Below, one piece after another: positions 27,499-37,786 of a DNA stretch of 64,000 bases (position 1 is the first letter of the stretch; every line of letters begins with the position of its first letter). Below the pieces are notes generated by a model that had not been told where the DNA came from, did not search any database, and worked only from the letters and a program-made list of their open reading frames with translations. This stretch comes from Flavobacterium ginsengisoli (GTDB lineage: Bacteria; Bacteroidota; Bacteroidia; Flavobacteriales; Flavobacteriaceae): positions 921,501-985,500 of the forward strand of contig NZ_CP121110.1 of NCBI RefSeq assembly GCF_029625315.1, in the 5' to 3' direction. Made by a program: the position numbers and the translations under genes.

Positions 27499-27530
27499 TT
27501 CACTTAACTCTCTCACTGAAGTTAAGTGAA
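27499..27530. repeat. Inverted repeat upstream of acs
   Basis: Arms TTCACTTAACT and AGTTAAGTGAA, 10-bp loop. No T-run on either strand. Possibly an operator or an RNA hairpin. Confidence 0.55.
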
Positions 27531-27608
27531 TGCAATATGCATCTATATCTATTATCTTAATAAGTGCTTACTAATTCAAAATATTACAAATCATTGATAC
27601 AGTGCAAA

Positions 27609-27633
27609 TCCCGCAAAATCGAATTCTGCGGGA
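27609..27633 (-). terminator. Weak hairpin after ilvC
   Basis: Arms TCCCGCA and TGCGGGA 17 bp past the ilvC stop, only a short T-run on the minus strand. Confidence 0.45.
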
Positions 27634-27649
27634 ATTCCCAATTTTTTAA

Positions 27650-29118
27650 TTATCCAATTTTTTTCATTGCCGTCATAGACTCTCTCAACCAAGCTCCTAC
27701 TTCTTCGATAGGGTGTTGACGAATTTCTTTATTAACAGCGATTAGTACCGCATTGTCTACTCCGTTTGAAGTTGAAAATGGTTTACCAATAATGTTAGTT
27801 TCCACTTTTTTCATGAATTCAGTCAATAATGGCTTACATGCATGATCAAATAAGTAGCATCCGTACTCAGCAGTATCAGAAATTACACGGTTCATTTCGA
27901 ATAATTTCTTTCTTGCAATTGTGTTTGCAATTAATGGCAATTCGTGTAATGACTCATAATAAGCAGACTCTTCAATGATTCCAGCCTCAGTCATTGTTTC
28001 AAAAGCTAATTCAACACCAGCTTTTACCATTGCAATCATTAATACTCCATTATCAAAATATTCTTGTTCTGAGATTGGAGCTTCTTGTGGAGCTGTTTTT
28101 TCGAAGTTAGTTTCTCCTGTTGCAGCTCTCCATTTCAATAAGTTAACATCGTCATTAGCCCAGTCGATCATCATAGTTCTAGAGAATTCTCCAGAAATGA
28201 TATCGTCTTGATGTTTTTGGAATAAAGGACGCATAATGTCTTTTAATTCTTCAGCTAATTCGTAAGCTTCAATTTTTGAAGGATTGTTTAAACGATCCAT
28301 CATATTTGTAATACCACCGTGTTTTAAAGCCTCAGTGATAGTTTCCCATCCGTATTGGATTAATTTAGAAGCGTAAGCTGCATCGATTCCTTTTTCAACC
28401 ATTTTATCGAAACATAAAATAGATCCAGTTTGCAATAAACCACAAAGAATAGTTTGCTCACCCATTAAATCTGATTTTACTTCAGCTACGAAAGATGATC
28501 TTAAAACTCCTGCTCTGTGTCCTCCAGTTGCAACAGCGTAAGCTTTTGCTTGATCTAAACCAAATCCGTTTGGATCGTTTTCTGGGTGAACTGCGATAAG
28601 AGTTGGAACTCCAAATCCTCTTTTGTACTCTTCACGTACCTCAGAACCTGGACATTTAGGAGCACACATAATAACAGTAATGTCTTTACGAATCTGCATT
28701 CCTTCTTCTACGATGTTGAATCCGTGAGAGTAAGATAAAGTAGAACCTTGTTTCATTAATGGCATAATAGCAGTTACCACAGCTGTATGTTGTTTGTCTG
28801 GTGTAAGGTTACAAACTAAATCTGCAGTTGGAATCAATTCTTCATAAGTTCCTACTTTGAAACCATTTTCAGTTGCATTTTTATAAGAAGCTCTTTTTTC
28901 TGCAATTGCATCTGCACGCAATGCATAAGAAATGTCTAAACCAGAATCTCTCATGTTTAAACCTTGATTCAAACCTTGTGCTCCACAACCAACAATTACA
29001 ACTTTTTTCCAGCCAATGCTGCAATTCCGTCTGCAAATTCTGATTGCTCCATAAATTCGCAAACTCCTAATTGTTCTAATTGTAATCTAAGTGGTAATGT
29101 ATTGAAATAATTTGCCAT
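27650..29118 (-). pseudogene. ilvC: Ketol-acid reductoisomerase (ilvC), frame disrupted near the N-terminus
   Basis: Full frame-corrected length about 489 residues, the long type II form. The true start is ATG at 29118 ([16 protein letters not shown]). The frame breaks at a run of six A on the minus strand (T6 at 29003-29008); seven would give [13 protein letters not shown], the NADPH-binding motif. Beyond that the ORF is intact, with [17 protein letters not shown] and [11 protein letters not shown]. It catalyses step two of isoleucine/valine synthesis. Last gene of the ilv operon. Confidence 0.9.
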
Positions 29119-29178
29119 TTTTGTTTTAATATTTAATGAAATGAAATTTTAATATTGATATATATAACTAAGATTTTA

Positions 29179-29700
29179 TTATTTAAAGGATTCTAATAAT
29201 GTAGAAATCTCCATTTTTTGTTTAGAAACTGATATTCTTCCCGAACGTACAAACTGCATAATTCCGTATGGTTTGAACTTTTGGTACAATTCCTCAATTT
29301 CAGAACGTCTTCCTGATTTTGAAATCACAAAGAAATCGCGAGAAACTGTCACAATTGTAGACTGGCTCTCTTTAATAATATTCTGAATTTGTTTCTCGTC
29401 AAACAACAAACTTGAAGCGATTTTAAATAAAGCATTTTCTAAGAAAATAGTCTCTTCATCTGTGTGATAAAATGCTTTTATAACTTCAATTTGTTTTTCA
29501 ATTTGTCCAACAATATTCTGAACCCATTTTTCTGTCGTATTTACAACGATGATAAATCTTGAAACATTCTCAATTTCTGATTCTGAAACATTTAGACTTA
29601 ATATATTAATGTGACGCTTTAAGAATATTCCTGATATCCTATTTAATAAACCCACATTATTTTCTGAATATACCGATATGGTAAATGTTTTATCTTCCAT
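29179..29700 (-). CDS. ilvN: Acetolactate synthase small (regulatory) subunit
   Basis: 173 residues. An ACT domain lies at the N-terminus: FTISVYSENNVGLLNRISGI, then KRHINILSLNVSESEIE and a following strand RFIIVVNTTE. The ACT domain binds valine and controls the catalytic subunit. The C-terminal half is the typical ilvN/ilvH domain (SFK end). It lies between ilvB and ilvC, separated from ilvB by about 50 bp that holds a perfect palindrome (29721-29738). Confidence 0.88.
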   Translation of the reverse strand: MEDKTFTISVYSENNVGLLNRISGIFLKRHINILSLNVSESEIENVSRFIIVVNTTEKWVQNIVGQIEKQIEVIKAFYHTDEETIFLENALFKIASSLLFDEKQIQNIIKESQSTIVTVSRDFFVISKSGRRSEIEELYQKFKPYGIMQFVRSGRISVSKQKMEISTLLESFK

Positions 29701-29720
29701 TTGTTTTTTTAGTTTTATTT

Positions 29721-29738
29721 TCCCGATAGCTATCGGGA
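29721..29738. repeat. 18-bp perfect palindrome
   Basis: TCCCGATAGCTATCGGGA lies in the ilvB-ilvN spacer. I recall this sequence as frequent in Bacteroidota genomes; it may form a hairpin in the operon transcript. Confidence 0.75.
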
Positions 29739-29750
29739 TTGAAACTTTTC

Positions 29751-31441
29751 TTAACTTAATCTAATTTCTGATACACAAGCTCCTGTTGGAATCATTGGGA
29801 AAACGTTGTTTTCTTTTTCGACTACAACTTCTAAGAAATATGAATCTTTTGAAGCCAGCATCTCAGCGACCGCTGCATCAAGATCTTCACGCTGTGTAAC
29901 TTTTTTAGATTTGATATGATATCCTTCAGCAATTGCAATGAAATTTGGATTAATCATTTTTGTAGAAGCATATCTATTATCAAAGAATAATTCCTGCCAT
30001 TGGCGAACCATTCCTAAGAATTCATTATTTAAAATAACAATCTTCACTGGAACCTGAGTTTGGAAAATAGTTCCAAGTTCCTGAATTGTCATTTGGAAAC
30101 CTCCATCACCAATAATCGCCACTACTTCACGCTCTGGTTTTCCCATTTTTGCTCCAATCGCAGCAGGCAATGCAAATCCCATAGTTCCTAAACCTCCAGA
30201 AGTAATGTTACTTTTAGTTGAATTGAATTTAGCATAACGACAAGCAAACATTTGGTGCTGACCAACATCTGAAACAATAATTGCGTCTCCTTTTGAGTGT
30301 TTGTTGATCATTTCAATAGTTTCTCCCATCGAAATTCCTTTACCGTTTGTTGGATTTAATTCTTCTTTTATTACTGAATCGTATTCAACTTTACTTAATT
30401 CTTTAAATTCATTATGCCAAGCATCGTGAGATTTTGCATCTAATAATGGTAATAAAGCAGTTAAAGATTCTTTCACATCTCCTAAAACAGCTACTTCTGT
30501 TTTCACGTTTTTATCAACCTCTGCAGGATCAATTTCGAAGTGAACTACTTTTGCCTGTTTTGCATAAGTACTTAATTTACCTGTTACACGGTCATCAAAA
30601 CGCATTCCGAAAGCAATTAAAACATCGCATTCGTTTGTTAGTAAATTTGGCGCATAATTTCCGTGCATTCCAAGCATACCAACATTTAAAGGATGATCTG
30701 TTGGTAAAGCTGATAATCCTAAAATTGTCCATGCTTGCTGGAATTCCAGATTTTTCAACCACTGCTTTAAATTCTGCTTCTGCCTGACCCAAAATAACTC
30801 CTTGTCCAAAAACAATAAACGGTTTTTTTGCACTATTGATTAAAGCTGCAGACTTCGGCAACTTTATCTAAATTTAATTTTGGAACTGGAACATAACTTC
30901 TAATTCCTGTGCATTTTTCGTAGCTAAATTCGAACTCATCAAACTGAGCATTTTTAGTAATATCAACCAATACAGGCCCTGGACGTCCAGAACGAGCAAT
31001 GTAAAATGCTTTGGCAATAATTTCAGGAATTTGAGAAGCTTCAGTTACTTGAAAATTCCATTTTGTTACCGGAGTTGAAATTCCGATAATATCTGTTTCC
31101 TGAAATGCATCAGATCCTAATAAGTGTCTTCCAACTTGACCTGTAATACAAACCAATGGAGTTGAATCAATTTGAGCATCTGCGATACCAGTTACTAAGT
31201 TTGTAGCTCCTGGCCCAGAAGTAGCAATGGCTACTCCTACTTTTCCTGTAGCTCTTGCATAACCTTGAGCTGCATGCGTTGCACCTTGTTCGTGACGAAC
31301 TAAAACGTGGTGTAACTGATCTTGAAATTTATATAATTCGTCGTAAACTGGCATTATAGCTCCACCTGGGTAACCATAAATTAAATCTACTCCTTCTGCT
31401 AATAAACATCTTATAACGGCTTCTGCCCCTGATATTTTCAT
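29751..31441 (-). pseudogene. ilvB: Acetolactate synthase large subunit (ilvB), two frame breaks
   Basis: Corrected length about 562 residues. N-terminal thiamine-diphosphate motifs [14 protein letters not shown] and [18 protein letters not shown] are in the upstream fragment (30833-31441); the downstream fragment (29751-30833) has GDGGFQMTIQELGT and NNEFLGMVRQWQELFF. Extra bases at 30848-30853 (GCAGAC for GCAGC) and 30733-30738 (GCTTGC for GCTGC) separate them, with a short third frame between. It catalyses the first common step of valine and isoleucine synthesis. Second gene of the operon after ilvD. Confidence 0.9.
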
Positions 31442-31498
31442 AGTATATTTTTTTTATCAATTTCAATTTTGCTGAAATTGATTTTTGATTTTTTATAA

Positions 31499-33173
31499 TT
31501 AATTATCGGTTACACATCCTGTTGATGCACTAGAAACCGACTTAGCGTATTTAAGTAAAACCCCTCTGTCAACTTTTAATTTCGGCTGAACCCAAGCCGC
31601 TTTTCTTGCTCGCAAATTCTTCGTCAGATATCTTCAGGTCGATTGTATTTTTCACAGCATCGATAGCAATTAAATCTCCATCTTTTACTAGTGCAATACC
31701 ACCACCGTCATATGCTTCTGGTGTAACGTGACCTACCACGAAACCGTGCGAACCGCCCGAGAATCTACCGTCTGTGATTAGTGCACAACTGCTTCCTAAT
31801 CCAGCTCCAATAATCGCAGATGTAGGCTTCAGCATTTCAGGCATTCCCGGACCACCTTTTGGCCCACAACCCCTGATGACGACTACATTACCTGGTTTAA
31901 TTTTTCCGGCTTGAAGACCTGGAATTACTTCAAATTCACCTTCAAATACAACAGCTGGTCCTTCGAAATATTCTCCTTCTTTACCGCTAATTTTTGCTAC
32001 AGCACCTTCAGAAGCTAGATTTCCGTATAATACCTGAATATTTCCTGTTGGTTTTAATGCTTTTTGAATTTCATGAATTACTTCTTGTCCGTCTTGTAAA
32101 TCTGGAGTTGAAGCTAAGTTTTCAGCCACCGTTTTTCCTGTTACAGTTAAACAGTCTCCGTGAATAAGTCCAACTTTCAATAAGTATTTCATAACTGCTG
32201 GAATACCTCCAACTTCGTGAATGTCTTCCATCATGTACTTACCACTTGGTTTCATGTCTGCCAATACTGGTGTTCTATCATTAATTGCTTGAAAATCATC
32301 TAAAGTAATAGTTATTCCAACCGAGTGAGCCATTGCGATTAAGTGCATAACAGCATTTGTAGAACCTCCTAAAACAGCCACAATTGTAATAGCATTTTCG
32401 AAAGCCTTACGAGTCATAATGTCTCTTGGCTTGATATCTTTTTCTAATAATATTTTGATTGCTTTTCCAGCTTCCAGACATTCATCTCTTTTTTCTTGGC
32501 TTAAAGCAGGGTTTGAAGAACTATAAGGCAAGCTCATTCCTAATGCTTCAATTGCAGAAGACATTGTGTTTGCAGTATACATTCCACCGCAAGCACCAGC
32601 TCCTGGACAAGCATTCTGAATAACACCTTTGAAATCTTCTGGAGTAATTTCGCCTTTTACTTTTTTTCCTAATGCTTCAAAAGCAGAAACGATGTTTAAA
32701 GATTCTCCTTTCCATTTTCCAGAATGAATAGAACCGCCATAAATCATCATAGAAGGACGATTTAATCTTCCCATTGCGATTAATGCTCCAGGCATATTTT
32801 TATCGCACCCAGGAATTGCAATAATACTATCATACCATTGTGCTCCGGCAACAGTTTCAATAGAATCTGCAATTACATCACGAGAAACTAGTGAGTAACG
32901 CATACCTTCAGTTCCGTTAGAAATACCGTCACTGACACCAATAGTATTAAAAATAAGTCCGACAAGATCTGCATCCCAAACACCTTTTTTAACATCTTTT
33001 GCTAAATCGTTCAAGTGCATGTTACAAGTGTTACCATCGTAACCCATGCTCACAATACCAACCTGTGCTTTCTTTAAATCTTCTTCAGTTAAACCAATTC
33101 CGTACAACATCGCTTGCGCCGCAGGCTGTGTTTGATCTTGTGTGATGGTCTTGCTGTACTTATTTAATTCCAT
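31499..33173 (-). pseudogene. ilvD: Dihydroxy-acid dehydratase (ilvD), frame disrupted at the C-terminus
   Basis: The intact frame gives 534 residues from [16 protein letters not shown] to a false end at 31569. Removing one base at GCTCGC (31608-31613) extends it through [20 protein letters not shown] to [12 protein letters not shown] and a stop at 31499, 557 residues, normal for the family. Fe-S ligand cysteines are in [24 protein letters not shown] and [12 protein letters not shown]. It dehydrates 2,3-dihydroxy acids in the cytoplasm. First gene of the ilv operon, directly downstream of the leader attenuator. Confidence 0.9.
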
Positions 33174-33205
33174 TATTGCTTTTTATTTATTTTAATTTTT
33201 TATTC

Positions 33206-33236
33206 AAAAAAAAACCTTCCAGTATTTGGAAGGTTT
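33206..33236 (-). terminator. Attenuator terminator of the ilv leader
   Basis: On the minus strand AAACCTTCC (arm), AAATACT (loop), GGAAGGTTT (arm), then a T-run (nine T). It lies about 25 bp past the leader stop and before ilvD at 33173, the position of an attenuator. Confidence 0.85.
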
Positions 33237-33259
33237 GTAATATAGTCTTTCAATTATAT

Positions 33260-33337
33260 TTATAACATTCCCGATGCAGATGTGTGAATCACATTGACAA
33301 CAACGACAGAAGTAATAATAATTGAGATTTGCATCAT
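33260..33337 (-). CDS. ilv leader peptide (attenuation), 25 residues
   Basis: Short ORF on the minus strand with ATG at 33337 and TAA at 33260-33262. The peptide includes ISIIITSVVVVNVI: five Ile and five Val in 25 residues, exactly the end products of the operon that follows. A -7 box TACTTTTG lies 18 bp upstream, so the leader RNA starts near the ORF. The terminator follows, then ilvD. This is the layout of an ilv leader whose translation stalls at Ile or Val codons when charged tRNA is short. I do not see a clear antiterminator pairing. Confidence 0.75.
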   Translation of the reverse strand: MMQISIIITSVVVVNVIHTSASGML

Positions 33338-33354
33338 TTATTTTTTTAGTGTCA

Positions 33355-33362
33355 CAAAAGTA
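33355..33362 (-). promoter_or_regulatory. Putative -7 box of the ilv operon
   Basis: TACTTTTG on the minus strand, 18 bp before the leader ATG; fits TAnnTTTG. Confidence 0.55.
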
Positions 33363-33444
33363 AGTAAACTTCTGGAAGTAAAAAAATAAAATCTCAACAT
33401 TTCAAAGACTTCTTGTTATTATATTCACATTTTAACAAAAAATA

Positions 33445-34563
33445 TTAAACAATTGTTGATTGCCCAATACTTACATTATCATTATTAAAATACAGCAAAT
33501 CATCTTTGCTGAAAATAAAATTAGAAACGAACTCTCCTACTTCGTTTGTTCCAAATTTTGAATCTGGTTTCAAATCAACTGTAACTACCTTGTATTCAAT
33601 TGCTTTTTCTACCGCTTTATAAATTACATGAGCTTCTTTAGTTAATCCAAAATGTTCTAACAAAAGTCTGTCGCTAAAATCGAAGCAATCGGATTAGCAA
33701 TGTTTTTTCCTTTTGCCTGCGGATATGATCCGTGAATTGGCTCAAACAAAGCGTTTTTTTCTCCTAAAGACACAGATGGCAATAAACCTATTGAACCTGT
33801 AATTACACTAGCTTCATCAGATAAAATATCTCCAAACAAGTTTTCAGTCAAAATCACATCAAACTGCTTTGGATTTAAAATCAACTGCATTCTTTGCGTT
33901 ATCCACAAATAAGAAATCAAGCTTAACATCTGAATACTCTTCGCTCACTTTCTGAACTACTTTTCTCCATAATCTCGAAGTCTCCAAAACATTTGCTTTA
34001 TCAACCATTGTAAGTTTTTTACGTCGTTTTTGTGCCGACTGAAAAGCTAAATGCGCAATTCTGGTAATTTCTTCTTCTGAATATTCACATAAATCTGAAG
34101 CATGTGTCCCTTCTTCATTAAGTGTTTTTGTACCAAAGTACGCTCCACCAGTTAATTCTCTAAAAATGGTAAAATCAGCTCCTTCAATAATTTCTCTTTT
34201 TAAAGGAGAAGATTCAATTAAGGCTTTATAAGGTTTTATAGGACGAATATTAGCAAACAATCCTAATTCTTTTCGCAGTTTTAATAATCCTTGTTCTGGA
34301 CGAACCTTTGCATTTGGGTTGTTATCGTATTTAGGATCTCCAATTGCACCAAGTAAAACTGCATCAGTGTTTAAACACAGATTTAAAGTTTGCTCCGGTA
34401 ACGGATTTCCAGTTTTATCAATAGCAACCGCTCCCATCAGCGCTTCTTCAAAAACAAATTCATGATTATACACTTCGCCAATGGCGTACAAAGCTTTCTT
34501 AGCTTGTAAAATTACTTCAGGTCCAATTCCATCTCCTGGTAAAACTGCTATTTTTAAATTCAT
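33445..34563 (-). pseudogene. leuB: 3-isopropylmalate dehydrogenase (leuB), two frame breaks
   Basis: Corrected length about 370 residues. Fragments: MNLKIAVLPGDGIGPEVI ... FLFVDNA (33859-34563), then [20 protein letters not shown] ... ANPIASIL (33657-33929), then [20 protein letters not shown] (33445-33663). Breaks lie near 33889-33897 and 33666-33674, both where GCWGC-like words are expected. It oxidises and decarboxylates 3-isopropylmalate with NAD+ in leucine synthesis. It follows leuA on the minus strand and lies just upstream of the ilv promoter. Confidence 0.88.
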
Positions 34564-34623
34564 AATCTCTCGCTATTTATGTCTTTAAATCCTTATTGTT
34601 CCTTAAATTTTTATATTGAAATA

Positions 34624-35805
34624 TTAGTTTCTGATTAACTCTCCTTCTATTTTAGAAGCTTCTATAATTTGGTGGATATCTGCGTCTACAACTTCTTTTT
34701 TAATATCAGCGAATTTCAAGAATTCGATGTAAACGATATCTAATTGTGTTTTTGTCAATTCGTAGCCTACTTTTTTAGCACGGTAAGCCAAAGCAGCTCT
34801 TCCGCTTCTTGCTGTCAAAATGATTGAAGATTCATTTACTCCGACATCTAACGGATCCATGATTTCGTAAGTTGCTCTGTTTTTGATCACACCATCTTGG
34901 TGAATTCCAGAACTGTGTGCAAAAGCATTTGCTCCAACAATCGCTTTATTAGGCTGTACAATCATTCCCATACTCTCAGAAACCAAACGACTCATTTCGT
35001 TCAATTCTCTTGTATTGATGTTTGTATCTAAGTTTAGGTAAGGATGTTGTTTGAAAATCATAACCACTTCTTCAAGTGCAGTATTTCCAGCTCTCTCTCC
35101 AATACCATTAATAGTACATTCTATTTGTCTTGCTCCATTTATAGCTCCTGCGATTGAGTTTGCAGTTGCCATTCCTAAATCATTATGACAGTGACATGAA
35201 AGGATTACGTTTTCGATTCCTTTTACGTTTTCTTTTAAGTATTTAATTTTTGCTCCGTATTCTTCTGGAAGACAATATCCAGTAGTATCAGGAATATTCA
35301 ATACAGTTGCTCCAGATTTAATAACTTCTTCACAAACTTTAGCTAAGAACGCATTGTCTGTTCTACCAGCGTCTTCTGCGTAGAATTCTACATCTTCTAC
35401 ATAAGATTTAGCGTGTGATACAGCAAATTTTGCTCTTGCAATAATATCTTCAGGCGTAGTTTGTAATTTGTGGAGTATATGAGATTCCGAAGTTCCGATT
35501 CCAGTATGGATTCTAGGTTTCTTAGCGTGCTTTAAAGCTGCTGCTGCAACATCAATATCGTTTTTTACGGCTCTTGTAAGTCCGCAGACGGTTGCATTTT
35601 CTACAATTTTACAAATCTCAGAGACCGATAAAAAATCGCCCGGACTTGACACAGGAAAGCCTGCTTCGATAATGTCAACTCCCATTTTGTCTAGTCGTTC
35701 TGCAATAACTAATTTTTGCTTAGTATCTAACTTACATCCTGGAACTTGTTCACCATCTCGCAATGTGGTGTCAAAAATTTGAACTTTCTCTCTATTCATA
35801 TTCAT
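34624..35805 (-). CDS. leuA: 2-isopropylmalate synthase, short form
   Basis: 393 residues, the short form lacking the C-terminal allosteric domain, common in Bacteroidota. Motifs: [18 protein letters not shown] near the N-terminus (the HMGL-like TIM-barrel start with DTTLRDGEQ), [27 protein letters not shown], and [16 protein letters not shown] with the metal-binding HCHND. It condenses acetyl-CoA with 2-oxoisovalerate, the first leucine-specific step. Upstream is a -7 box (35835-35842) and an imperfect palindrome (35855-35889). Confidence 0.92.
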   Translation of the reverse strand: MNMNREKVQIFDTTLRDGEQVPGCKLDTKQKLVIAERLDKMGVDIIEAGFPVSSPGDFLSVSEICKIVENATVCGLTRAVKNDIDVAAAALKHAKKPRIHTGIGTSESHILHKLQTTPEDIIARAKFAVSHAKSYVEDVEFYAEDAGRTDNAFLAKVCEEVIKSGATVLNIPDTTGYCLPEEYGAKIKYLKENVKGIENVILSCHCHNDLGMATANSIAGAINGARQIECTINGIGERAGNTALEEVVMIFKQHPYLNLDTNINTRELNEMSRLVSESMGMIVQPNKAIVGANAFAHSSGIHQDGVIKNRATYEIMDPLDVGVNESSIILTARSGRAALAYRAKKVGYELTKTQLDIVYIEFLKFADIKKEVVDADIHQIIEASKIEGELIRN

Positions 35806-35834
35806 TTATTTAATGTAATTTCACATCTTGATAA

Positions 35835-35842
35835 CAAATATA
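35835..35842 (-). promoter_or_regulatory. Putative -7 box of leuA
   Basis: TATATTTG on the minus strand, 30 bp before the leuA ATG; fits TAnnTTTG. Confidence 0.5.
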
Positions 35843-35854
35843 TATTGTACTATT

Positions 35855-35889
35855 ACAGTATGAAATTCATTTTAATGAAATTATACTGT
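35855..35889. promoter_or_regulatory. Imperfect palindrome at the expected -33 region of leuA
   Basis: Arms ACAGTATGAAATTCATT and AATGAAATTATACTGT, one insertion and one mismatch, overlap the region 20-50 bp upstream of the leuA -7 box. It could be an operator; it also lies upstream of the divergent gene at 35955. Confidence 0.45.
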
Positions 35890-35954
35890 TTATAAAACGA
35901 TTTATCACACACTAACTAACTTACAATCAATAAGTTATATTATTATTTTTTACA

Positions 35955-37499
35955 ATGGCTAACCATCAAAAAGATTTCTTATTTGTTCTAATCAAATCAC
36001 TTTCGAAATCAGAAAAAAGGCAGTTTAAAATTTTTGCAAGCCGATTAGAAACGAGTTCAAATACAAAATTTATCGAATTATTCAACATTTTAGATAAATC
36101 TGAAGTTTATGATGAAAAACTCATTCTTAAAAGTGGTGTTATCCAAAAAGTACAGTTATCTAACTTAAAATCATACTTATACAAACAAATTCTAGTAAGT
36201 ATAAGGCTAAATATTCCGAGCCAAAACATCCGTTATCAGCTTAGAGAGCAAATGGATTTTGCTGTTATTCTTTATAATAAAGGATTATACAAGCAAAGTT
36301 TGAAAATTTTAGATAAAACAAAACAGCAAGCTCTTGAAAATGACGAAAAATATATGGCGTATGAAATTGTTGAGTTCGAAAAATTAATCGAATCACAATA
36401 TATCACACGAAGTATTCAAGGTCGCGCCGACGAATTGGTTGTTCAAGCCAAAGAATTAAATTATAGAAACACAATTTCAAGTAAACTTTCGAACTTATCG
36501 CTTCAGCTTTACGGAATCATGCTAAAAACAGGATATGTAAAAAGTGATGCCGAATACAAATACATAGACGACTATTTTAATAGACATATTTCTAAACTTG
36601 ATGAAAGTAAATTTGGCTTTCGCGAAAAATATTGGTTTTACAATGCTAATTTATGGCGAAGCTTCTTGGTTCAGGATTTCTTAGCGAGTTATAAATTTGC
36701 TTATAAATGGGTGCGACTTTTTTATGATAATCCAAATATGATTTATCTGAATCCTGTATTTTTCTTAAAAGGAAATCATTACTTCTTAGAATCGCTTTAT
36801 ATGCTTAAGTATAAGTCGAATTTCAAAAAGTACTTGAATCTTCTAGAAGAAACTATTGCAGATCCAAAATTTCCTTCAAATGATAATCTTGCTTCATTGT
36901 CTTTCTTATATGTATATAACAATAAATTGAATCTACACATACTAGAAGGTACTTTCGCAGAAAGCGAATATTTGATTCCTGAAATTTTAAATAAACTGAA
37001 ATTACACAGCGAGCATCTTGATGAACATCACGAAATGTTGTTTTTCTATAAAATTGCTTCTATTTATTTTGGTAACGAAAAATACAATGAATGCATTAAT
37101 TACTTAGATAAAATCATCAACAACAAGAACTTGACCATGCGCGAAGATTTAATGTGCTTCGCGAGATTATTATCGCTGATTGCACATTACGAACTTGGAA
37201 AAGATTATTATTTAGAAAATCATCTAAAGAGCACCTATAAGTTCTTATTGAAGATGAACGATTTGCATGAGGTTCAAAAGGAGATTATCAAGTTTTTAAG
37301 AAACCTAAACAACTTCTACCCTGCTGATATTAAAAAGGAATTCAAGAAAATGCACGCTCGTTTCGTAGAACTTGAAAAGAACACTTACGAGAAAAGAGCT
37401 TTCTTGTATCTTGATATTATTTCGTGGCTGGAAAGTAAAATTGAGAATCGAAAAATTGCGGATATAATTAAGGAAAAGGCGAAATTGAACAATCGTTAA
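35955..37499 (+). CDS. Conserved hypothetical, mostly helical protein
   Basis: 514 residues starting MANHQKDFLFVLIKSLSKSE. The chain is rich in Leu/Lys/Tyr with regular helices (SLKILDKTKQQALENDEKYM, KYNECINYLDKIINNKN) that suggest TPR-like alpha-solenoid repeats, but no canonical consensus is clear. No signal peptide or membrane segment. Similar proteins occur in flavobacteria next to leu genes. Divergent from leuA, with the palindrome between them. Function unknown. Confidence 0.6.
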   Translation: MANHQKDFLFVLIKSLSKSEKRQFKIFASRLETSSNTKFIELFNILDKSEVYDEKLILKSGVIQKVQLSNLKSYLYKQILVSIRLNIPSQNIRYQLREQMDFAVILYNKGLYKQSLKILDKTKQQALENDEKYMAYEIVEFEKLIESQYITRSIQGRADELVVQAKELNYRNTISSKLSNLSLQLYGIMLKTGYVKSDAEYKYIDDYFNRHISKLDESKFGFREKYWFYNANLWRSFLVQDFLASYKFAYKWVRLFYDNPNMIYLNPVFFLKGNHYFLESLYMLKYKSNFKKYLNLLEETIADPKFPSNDNLASLSFLYVYNNKLNLHILEGTFAESEYLIPEILNKLKLHSEHLDEHHEMLFFYKIASIYFGNEKYNECINYLDKIINNKNLTMREDLMCFARLLSLIAHYELGKDYYLENHLKSTYKFLLKMNDLHEVQKEIIKFLRNLNNFYPADIKKEFKKMHARFVELEKNTYEKRAFLYLDIISWLESKIENRKIADIIKEKAKLNNR

Positions 37500-37534
37500 G
37501 ATTTAAATTCTAATAAAAAAATCCAAATTCCAAT

Positions 37535-37561
37535 AAAAAGCCTTTAAATTCAAGGCTTTTT
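37535..37561 (+). terminator. Intrinsic terminator after the helical protein
   Basis: Hairpin AAAAAGCCTT / AAGGCTTTTT, 7-base loop, T-run on the plus strand. Confidence 0.8.
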
Positions 37562-37662
37562 GTCATTTCGACGAAGGAGAAATCTTCGCAAGTAGCTCCG
37601 TAATGAGAATCCAATCTTTGTGGAGTTTCTTGTGGAGATTTCTCCCTTCGGTCAAAATGACA
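37561..37662. repeat. TGTCATTTCGAC-type palindromic repeat, copy 1
   Basis: Ends TGTCATTTCGAC(G)AAGG and CCTTCGGTCAAAATGACA are inverted, with GGAGAAATC/GATTTCTCC inside. Copy 2 at 42115-42218 is a perfect version. Confidence 0.8.
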
Positions 37663-37686
37663 TACTAAACACTAAAAACAACAAAC

Positions 37687-37711
37687 CCGACAGGTTTTTA
37701 AAACCTGTCGG
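37687..37711. repeat. CCGACAGGTTT palindrome, copy 1
   Basis: CCGACAGGTTT / AAACCTGTCGG with a 3-base loop. A second, longer copy lies at 54767-54801. Confidence 0.75.
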
Positions 37712-37723
37712 ATTAACAACCAT

Positions 37724-37762
37724 AAAAAAATCCCAAACTCCGATAATTGGAATTTGGGATTT
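37724..37762 (-). terminator. Intrinsic terminator of the downstream M1 peptidase
   Basis: AAATCCCAAA / TTTGGGATTT hairpin with T7 on the minus strand, 25 bp past the stop at 37787. Confidence 0.8.
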
Positions 37763-37786
37763 AAAAAATTGAAAATTATCGAATTT

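Larger units (their letters stand above)
27157..27649. other. 493-bp spacer between ilvC and acs
   Basis: No gene seen. It holds a terminator-like hairpin (27315-27350), an 11-bp inverted repeat (27499-27530) and a weak hairpin after ilvC (27609-27633), all listed separately. The rest is AT-rich and unfeatured. Confidence 0.6.

Noticed and set aside
27650..34563. Real pseudogenisation of the branched-chain pathway
   Set aside because: The breaks share a motif with breaks in unrelated genes, all domains are otherwise intact and the attenuator is preserved.
37561..37786. Insertion sequence or transposon ends
   Set aside because: Inverted repeats are present but no transposase gene or target duplication was seen.
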